Positions 18,223-24,899 of a DNA stretch of 24,899 nt are shown one piece after another. Below the pieces are notes generated by a model. It was not told where the DNA came from. It made no database searches and saw nothing but the letters and a program-made list of their open reading frames with translations. Origin of the DNA: Fonticula-like sp. SCN 57-25 (Eukaryota > Nucleariida > Rotosphaerida); contig MEDX01000083.1 of NCBI GenBank assembly GCA_001724245.1, forward strand, positions 1 to 24,899, read 5' to 3'. The first letter of the stretch is position 1. Every line of letters begins with the position of its first letter. A program made the translations under genes and the position numbers.

Positions 18223-19399
18223 TTAGCTGGAATTGATCGCGAGCATTCTGTCGGCGATGCTGCCTGGCTCGACCAGTGACACCCCGCCGCCGCCAAACAA
18301 GTGCTGCGTAAAGCACTCGCTCTGCATGACGGCAGCAATGCTGTTTACGACGGCAGTTCCATTGCCGTTCGTGCTCGTCCACACTTCGAGGGCGCGCCCG
18401 CGCAGCTGCTCGGCCGTCAGCCTCTGCGCGCTCACGGCAAGCGGCATCAGTCGGTGCGCGAAACCAAACACGACCGACTCGGCTACCAGCATCATTTCCT
18501 GCTTGCGCGCCAGCGGAAGAAGCGAAAAGGCTTTTGTCAGCACACTAGCGAGGGGTGAGCGGCGGGCTGCAATAGAAATGCGCGTACCGCGGGCCGTAGC
18601 AGTTCCAGCACTCTGGGTCGTATGTGGGGGCCGCGTCGTCGAGCAGAGCAAGGGCAGTAGAAAGAATTGGGTGGCCCTTGTCAAGCGCGAGGAGGCCGTT
18701 GACCATCTGCACTGATTGCGTGTATGGCGTGCACGTCGCGAGGGACGCCGTGCGCACGCAGACCGACTCGACGACGCACCAGTCGTCCTCTTTTTGGCAG
18801 AGCATCGGCGGGAAAACAAACGTCGGGAGCATATTGCGCACTTTGCTCAGGTCGCGCAGCACGACGCTGTCGAGATCGAGGTACAGGCCGCCGTAGCGAT
18901 CGAGGAGCGCGAGGCGGATCGCGTCGGCTAGATGGACGAGCGCCTTGCCGGCATCGCCGCGCGCCCACAGCTGCTTCATAAATTCGCCGCCCGGCCTGCC
19001 TTCAAAAAGCGACGCAACCGTCCACGGCCATACGACGGCGCGGCACGGCCCACTGGTGCCGCCACCCGCGGCTGGAAGGCTTTCGCACAGCCCGCCTTCA
19101 GCCAGCGTATTGGAGAATATCCAAAGGTGCGCATCCGGGTGGTGGTGGAAAAGCGTCTCTAACGACCGCAGGTAAATTGGCGGAAGCGTCGAGCACGCTT
19201 CGTAATCCTCCCAGAAGGAGAGAAAGAGCGGCGCCGAAGGATGCCTCGTCGGGAGCACTGTCGGGTGGCGCGGCTGCCGAGAGCGCCACATGTCATGCAG
19301 CTCGGGCGGCACGCTGCTCGTTGTCAACGCAAGATAAAGAAAAAGGCCACATAGTATAAGCAAAGCTATGGGATAGCAAAGGCGCTGAAGTCGCGCCAT
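18223..19399 (-). CDS. Type II membrane glycosyltransferase with DxD motif (GT32/Gb3-synthase-like)
   Basis: Two exons (19399-18588, 18544-18223) with a 43-nt intron give 377 aa. A short cytosolic N terminus precedes one membrane anchor (about residues 9-27), the usual Golgi type II layout. The sugar-transfer region has RYGGLYLDLDSVVL, with the DxD nucleotide-sugar/metal motif at Asp175-Leu-Asp177. After it comes a WNCYGPRVLTKAF segment, formed across the splice junction, that resembles the alpha-1,4-glycosyltransferase conserved C-terminal region. Substrates cannot be told from sequence; relatives transfer galactose, N-acetylglucosamine or mannose. It is divergent from XRCC1 (120 bp apart) and convergent with the BSD gene. 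A longer upstream frame exists, but the anchor right after Met at 19399 supports this start. Confidence 0.87.
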
Positions 19400-19519
19400 C
19401 GCCACCCGGTGGCTCTGCAAGCTTGCACGCAGATCCCGAGAACCGAGAATGTCAACCTGCCACAGTTGACATCTGAAGTTTGCAGTTTGCGTTGTGGCAG
19501 CTTGGCGGGAGCGGCAGCG
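19400..19519. promoter_or_regulatory. Compact divergent promoter, glycosyltransferase / XRCC1
   Basis: Only 120 bp separate the two start codons. The region contains GCCACCCGGTGGC (19401-19413, 6-bp arms), the inverted repeat at 19449-19472, an AGTTTGCA octamer (19477-19484) and TTGGCGGGA (19503-19511), 8 bp before the XRCC1 ATG. It must serve both genes. Confidence 0.6.
19449..19472. repeat. Inverted repeat ATGTCAAC / GTTGACAT, 8-nt spacer
   Basis: Perfect 8-bp arms at 19449-19456 and 19465-19472 with an 8-nt spacer, midway between two divergent genes. The geometry is the same as the repeat at 3664-3687. Confidence 0.6.
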
Positions 19520-21163
19520 ATGGCCTCTCGTGATGCCGTGCAGTTTTCCGTGGTTAAAAACGTCAGTAGCGAGGATCCCGCGCACCGGGCGGAGAACTTG
19601 GTACGCTAGTGGAGCGGGAATTATTTGTTTTGGATGAACTGACGTGTGGAAATAGCTATCGACATACCGCTCAGCGCCATGGGTGACAGCCGCCGGCGCA
19701 ACGTCTGCAAGCATCGATCTTGTGCTCTCGCCGCCGTCCACGCTGGACTGTATTGACGTGGGAAATAATGGGAGTGCCGATGTGCAAGTGCTTGCATCTA
19801 GTGACGGGACGAACTTTGTTTCTGTTGCGCCGGTGACTGCCTTTCCGCGAGGTGACTCTGTTGCGTCAGTGACGGTGGCGCCTCGCGGCCCCTGGGCGGT
19901 AATCCGCCTAGTGTGTACATCGCCGACGTCTCCTTTTGGACTGGCATTTGTTCGAGGCGAGACAGAAAAGGAGGCAGTGTCGAAAAAGCGAGTCTTTGGT
20001 GGCTTTTCGCTTGCGCCATCATCCGCCCCTGCCCCGCCGCCGCTGTTTAGCCAGCGTGCACAAACTGCGCCGTCACTTCCGCGTGCACGACCAGTTCTGT
20101 CACTACGGCGCGCACAGCCACCCGCGTCTGCTCAACCGTTTTCTTCTTTAACCAACACTGCGGCCGCGTCATCTGCGCCGGACGCTTCTCGGAAAGACGC
20201 TGTGCGGCCAACTGTGGTCGCCTCGGCATCGCCGCGCCCGGTGCCCGCTTCTTCTTCAGCATCACCATCGCCTTCCTCTGCTTTGCCAAAAGCGGAATCA
20301 AAGCCGGCTAACGCGTCGCCTCCATCGGCACCCGCTGCGCCTGCTTCCTCGCAACGACCGCTTCACAATGTTGTGTTTTCGATTAGCGGGCTGAACAACC
20401 CCGAGCGCGGCATTGTGCGCGACAAGGCAGTCTCACTTGGCGCCGTGTATGAGCCAGACGTGACACCGCGTCTTACGCATCTCTTGTGCGCATTCTCAGG
20501 AACGCCAAAGGCTGCGACCGCGCAGCGCGTAGGTACGCCTTGAACATCTTCCCATAAATGATTTCTAACTCTGCCCTAGCCCCATCGGCGGTGTGCGTCA
20601 AGCCCGAGTGGATTCATGCCTGTGCACGTGAAAAGAAACGTGTTGCAGAGGATGAGCATTTAATTGGCGGCCAGCCATCAATGAAGCGGCAGGCGAGCAG
20701 CTCTTCGGCCGTCCCCGACGCACCAAAGAGGCGCGCCAGTGAAGAGGTGCGCAAGCCCGTAGCTGAGATTGGCGACGGCGCCGAGACAGAAGAAGATGAG
20801 GACTTGACGCGCAGTCTGCATGAGCAACGCAAGCGCATGGCCGACGGCAATGTGGACACGTCAATTCCGCTGCCCGACTTTTTTAATGGCGTAAATGTCT
20901 TTTTCTACCGCATCAATGACGCTGCACTGTTGAACAAGCTACGGCGATATGTTGTTGCGTACGGGGGAAGTGTGCTCGAGTACATGGGCGACGAGTCGAC
21001 GCACGTGGTATCCAATGGGCCGTGGGGCGCGGACCACGACACCGCCGCGGCCACCTTTACCTCGACGCTGTTTGTGACGCCACAGTGGATCCTCGACTGC
21101 AACAAAAATGGCACGCGGCTAAAAGAAGCGGCGTACTCTCTTTCCCCGAGTGCCCCTCTGTAA
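19520..21163 (+). CDS. XRCC1 DNA single-strand-break repair scaffold
   Basis: Three exons (19520-19600, 19656-20532, 20580-21163) give 513 aa; introns are 55 and 47 nt. The XRCC1 N-terminal domain is clear: VVKNVSSEDPAHRAENLL, then CIDVGNNGSADVQVLASSD, VIRLVCTSPTSPFGLAFVR and a short basic section. A long Ser/Pro/Ala linker leads to BRCT1 (about 261-350, with VCVKPEWIHAC) and BRCT2 (about 417-505, with FVTPQWILDC). In animals the N-terminal domain binds DNA polymerase beta, BRCT1 binds PARP1/poly(ADP-ribose), and BRCT2 binds DNA ligase III; the partners here are inferred. Shorter than human XRCC1 (633 aa), mostly in the linkers. The phase-0 junction after residue 27 rebuilds AENLLSTYR, which supports the model. 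Confidence 0.92.
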
Positions 21164-21298
21164 CAACAGTAATTGTAATAAATAGCAACGACAGTCCCTG
21201 TGTTTTACTCCAAGATGCTTTGTTTGTGTGTCTGATTTGCACCTGATTCGTCTGATCCGATCATTGCACTTTGCCAAAAACGAGATCGACCCTATATT

Positions 21299-24200
21299 AT
21301 GGAGGTTGACGAAGGGCGGTGGGGTAGCAAAAGCAGAACCAAGGTGTCTGGCTCGGACTGGAGCTCGATGCCGAACGATCAGTATGCGCCGCTGCTCGGC
21401 GACAGGCCGACCTTTTCCTCGAGCCTAAACTCCTTTGAAGCCAAGAACTATGACGAGCGGTCCGTGCGCCCGCGCTTCATCGCCGCCGCGGGGTCGTACA
21501 CGCTCTACATTCTTCTGATTGTCATCGCCGCGACCATCGCCTTTTACGTCGAAAAGTCGATTCCGGGTGCCCCGCTTCCTATTGACGTGTTTAACGAGAC
21601 GCGCGCGCTTGCCAACCTCGGCGACCTCATCTACCTTTCCAAGCAGCGGAACGGCGTGCCGGTTCCCGACCGCATGCTGTACGGCATCACGGGGCGCCTC
21701 GCCATGACGGACAGCGGCCTCGACACTGCCGCGTGGGTTCAGGACAAGCTTGCAGAGATCAACGCCGACGTGCTTTCTTTGGGCGGCACGCGGCAGATGG
21801 AAATTGTGACCCGGACGCACGATGGCGCGGTCGTCGAGGACGATGACTCGTCGGCGATGTGGTACTCTGGCGTGACGAATGTGCTTGCTCGAATCCCGGG
21901 AGCATCCCCCAGGGCGCTACTCATCTCTGCTCACTATGACACTGTCGCGTACTCGCCCGGCGCCTCGGACAATGGCGCTGCTGTCGTGACGGTTTTGGAG
22001 ATCCTTCGCGAGCTGCTGAGCATCGAGGAGCTGCCCTACACCGTGATCGCGCTCTTTGACGACGCTGAAGAGTCTGGTCTTCTCGGCGCATTTTCCTTTG
22101 CTGCGTACGCTGCTCTAGCTCACTGCCGCCTAGTTAACTTTGTTCTGTAGGTCGGACCCGTGGTTTTCGACCGTGCGCGCCCACCTCAACCTCGACTCTG
22201 CCGGCGGCTGGCGCGTCGCCCTGCTGACGCAGCTCGGCCCCGGCAGCCCCTGGCTCGGCAATGCGTACAAGGGCGTACCATTCCCGCACGCGTCGGCGAT
22301 GGTCGCAGACATCTTTTCCATCCTGCCGTCGGCCACCAACTACGAGGTGATGGCCGCCAACGGCGTTCCCGGCTTTGACATTGACTTTTACGACGGCGGC
22401 TACACGTACCACACGCCGCTCGACGACGTAAGCGACTATGTGCCTGGTACGCTGTCGGCGCTTGGCAGGAATGTGCGCGTCATCATTACAAAGCTCGGCG
22501 AGCAGCCCGAGTTTGACAGCGACGAGCCCGACAGCGACAAGAGCGCCACCTTTTACGACTATGTCAACGCCGGCTTTATTGTCTACACTAACGAGGCCGC
22601 GCTCATCATTACCTGCGTGCTGATTGTCGCGGGCGTCACTGTTTTCGCCGCCTATGTCATTGTCTGGGCGCGCGATGACTATGTCGAGCGGCGCCACGTA
22701 CGTCATTTTTACTGTTTTCTTGCTCGCTCACGGCAGCTTGTCTAGATTGTTCGCCTTTTGTTTGCGACTGTGCCGACGGCCTTTATTGGTCTTTTGCTGA
22801 CGACCATTCTATCCGCCGGTCTCACGGTGCTCGCTGGATTCATCGTCGACATGGTCAACCCGAACGCTTTTTATTCCGCAGCCGCCTACGCCGCCGCTCT
22901 CTATGGCATGTTTTCACTGCTCGGCTTTGTGCTCGGAACGAGCATTCTCGGCACTTTTCTCGAGCGCGTACGCATTTTATCGCACTCTCTAGCGCCATTT
23001 CTTACAGTTGTGTTAGATTAATTTGGTGCCGCCGGCCGACTGTGACACGCGCTTCCATTTTACTGTCGAGGTCGTTCTTGCCTTTGCCGCCAACGCTGTT
23101 CACCTGGTACGTCATTATTATTACTGCTTTGTTTCTCACGCAGTACAGGTGTTCCTTGTGGTGTTGACTGCTATCGAATGGGGCACCGCCTACATTGTCA
23201 CGTGGTGGAACGGAACGTTTGTCATCGCCATGTCGCTCGCGCTCTTTCTTCAGACGCGGTACGCTCGGCAATAATATGTTATTCGCGATACTGATATGCG
23301 CCAATTAGGTATGGCGACACTGGTGTCGGCCCGCGCTGGGCCGTTGCCGCCATGCTGTACCTTATCTGGGCATTTGTTCCGCTTCTCATGCACGCCGATG
23401 TGCGCCCGCATACATAATACCTTTTCCCGTGCTAATTGTTTCATAGCTTGTCTGGCGCATGCTTGTGGCGCTCATTCCGCAAACGGGCCGCATGGGCCAC
23501 ACCGCCCACGAGTCGGTTTTCATGGGCGTCCTCGTCGGCTTCATGGGCCTCTTTGTCATGATGCCGATTGCGCCGCTGATGGGCCGCGCGCAGCACAAAT
23601 TCAAGCTTCTCTTTGTCGTCTTTATTGTATGTGGGTCGCTTTTTGCGGGCGTCTTTAGTCTGGAGCCCTACACGCTCACTACCGTACGCGCGCTCGTACA
23701 ACGTTGTATTTGTTTGCTCACAAATTATGCTGATTTTTCTTTCTGCCTTTGTAGCCTGAGCGCGTGGACCTTATTCATCTGTACGACATCAACAACCAGA
23801 CGTCGCGCATCACGCTCGGTGTCCCGCACTCTGGCGAGATCCCGACGTCGCAGTTCTACCCGACCAAGCAGTGGGTTCCCTGCTCGGTGCCCGTGTACAA
23901 GTACACCTTCCGCTCGGACGGCTACTGCCTTGCGACCGACCCGCCGGCGCCCGACATTGACCTGCCGACATTCGCGGCCAATGCTTCTGTTGTGCCTGGC
24001 ACGGGCGAGCTTGTCATCAATGTGACGGTGACTGCGCCCACCTCGCCTGTGTGGATGATCAAGTTTGACGGCGGGCTCGTGGCGTGGTCGCTCGACGACG
24101 CTATTCCGCCGCCGGGGCTTACGGGCCGCGTGCAAATGGACGCGACGCAGCGCGCGATCGTTATGCGCTCGCGCAATGACGCCAATTCTTTCAGCCTTAC

Positions 24201-24375
24201 GTTTGACGATGCCACGGGCAGTGTGTCGTTTGAGTTTTGGGCGTCGTACCAGGTTCACTCGCCAAAGCTGCGCGAGACTATCCAGGCTCTCGTCAGTGAC
24301 CGGCAGGTGTGGTCCAAGAGCAATATGCCAGGGCCGGTGGCAACGATCTACCGCACTACGATAGCGCGTCCTTAG
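21299..24375 (+). CDS. ER-type multi-pass M28 zinc metallopeptidase (ERMP1-like)
   Basis: Eight exons (21299-22104, 22151-22697, 22746-22967, 23017-23106, 23149-23258, 23309-23399, 23447-23683, 23755-24375) encode 907 aa, close to human ERMP1 (904). Introns are 42-71 nt. One membrane helix near 60-82 precedes a lumenal M28 peptidase domain. All expected residues are present: His212 (AHYDT), Asp224 (SDNGA), catalytic Glu257 and metal-binding Glu258 (DDAEESGLLGA), Asp284 (NLDSAG, exposed by splicing intron 1) and His356 (YTYHTPLDD). Multiple hydrophobic segments follow, then a C-terminal soluble domain. Family members sit in the ER membrane and are predicted aminopeptidases. It follows XRCC1 by 135 bp on the same strand. 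A TATATTATGG context overlaps the start. Confidence 0.9.
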
Positions 24376-24899
24376 CGCACGACTGCGATGGTCAGCAGTC
24401 GCTGCAGTAGAACATTTTCGCGTAGAATTTAGAGGCGAGCGAGATGATTGGAAAAGTGTTTGTAAGACATTATTGTATTTTGATGGGCAATTGGTAAATA
24501 GAGACTGCCCTAAACATGTTCTTCTGTCGTGGCAATAGCTCGCCGTTCACTTACACGATTTCAAGGTCGCTATTAATGCAAAGAATATAATCTAGTTTGT
24601 GAGGGCCGATCCATTGATGTAGGCCATGGTGCACCAAGATGGTCTAGGCAATGACATTACTTTGCGCAAAAACACCAAAAACAACCGCCACTGTTCAAAA
24701 ACACCATGGGTATTCAACAAACAATACGGGCAATCGTCGGGTTGGTAATAGTTATTATTTTTACCCAGGTCATTGACCTTTACAAAGTATAAGAGCTAAG
24801 GAAAGTATCAGAGAAAGAACGATAAAGATCAGAGAAGAAATGATGAAGATACAAAGAGAAATCAGATCAGATTGCAAACTGCAATCTCAAAATCAGTCA
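24376..24899. other. Intergenic region to the window edge
   Basis: About 520 bases, increasingly AT- and purine-rich, with no gene I can support. A TGTAA at 24461-24465 lies 86 nt past the ERMP1-like stop. A short hairpin (24869-24887) closes the window. The A/G-rich final 120 bases may be part of the next gene's upstream region. Confidence 0.5.
24869..24887. repeat. Inverted repeat AGATTGCA / TGCAATCT, 3-nt loop
   Basis: Perfect 8-bp arms at 24869-24876 and 24880-24887 around AAC. The element also contains TGCAAACT at 24873-24880, the octamer seen at 3664 and, inverted, at 3680 and 19477. Confidence 0.55.

Noticed and set aside
19400-19741. Longer N terminus for the glycosyltransferase
   Set aside because: It would run through the divergent promoter and XRCC1 exon 1 and bury the type II membrane anchor. 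Open frame judged accidental.
397-21163. A DNA-repair gene cluster (HIRAN, RecQ, XRCC1) as one functional system
   Set aside because: The genes are far apart, on both strands and interleaved with unrelated housekeeping genes. Proximity alone does not support a system.
1-24899. CRISPR arrays, rRNA or prokaryotic insertion sequences
   Set aside because: No regularly spaced repeats, no rRNA-like conserved blocks and no insertion-sequence ends were seen. The window is spliced eukaryotic DNA.

Overview
This window looks like nuclear DNA from a compact, GC-rich, probably unicellular eukaryote. Eleven protein-coding genes and one DDE transposase-like gene fill almost all of it, with about 120-520 bases between them. 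Ten genes are split by short introns, mostly 39-77 nt. There are no operons, Shine-Dalgarno sites, rRNAs, tRNAs or CRISPR arrays. I assembled every spliced model by hand. All except the trypsin-like gene join in frame at GT..AG boundaries and restore recognisable family sequence. I cannot name the organism. The XRCC1 gene has the full N-terminal domain plus two BRCT domains, as in animals, which argues against plants and typical higher fungi. I know of no lineage marker that settles it.

Left block (1-4.9 kb): a small stand-alone HIRAN-domain gene (+), an intronless gene (-) resembling a DDE/RNase H-fold transposase of the DUF7869 type, and a trypsin-like serine protease (+) with an unexplained frame change and no visible signal peptide. 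The three introns placed here use donors unlike those in the rest of the window.

Middle block (5.0-16.4 kb): four genes in tandem on the minus strand. They encode an ankyrin-repeat plus SAM protein, a PH-CLU-TPR protein related to CLUH/Clu1, a RecQ-family DNA helicase with an RQC zinc-binding region, and a SAPS-domain protein (regulatory subunit of Sit4/PP6-type phosphatase).

Right block (16.7-24.4 kb): an OST5/TMEM258-type oligosaccharyltransferase subunit (+, divergent from the SAPS gene), a small BSD-domain protein (+), a type II membrane glycosyltransferase with a DxD motif (-), XRCC1 (+, divergent from the glycosyltransferase), and an ER-type multi-pass M28 metallopeptidase resembling ERMP1 (+). 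The genes do not form one pathway. Two themes recur: genome maintenance (HIRAN, RecQ, XRCC1) and the ER/Golgi secretory system (OST5, glycosyltransferase, ERMP1-like).

The most noteworthy signals are these. The splice-donor grammar is strongly biased (GTACG in 22 of the 32 introns I placed) and is absent from the left block. A stand-alone HIRAN gene lies beside a transposase-like gene. An AGTTTGCA octamer and 8-bp inverted repeats occur only between genes. E2F-like motifs lie directly before the RecQ and XRCC1 start codons. The ankyrin-SAM and PH-CLU architectures are uncommon.
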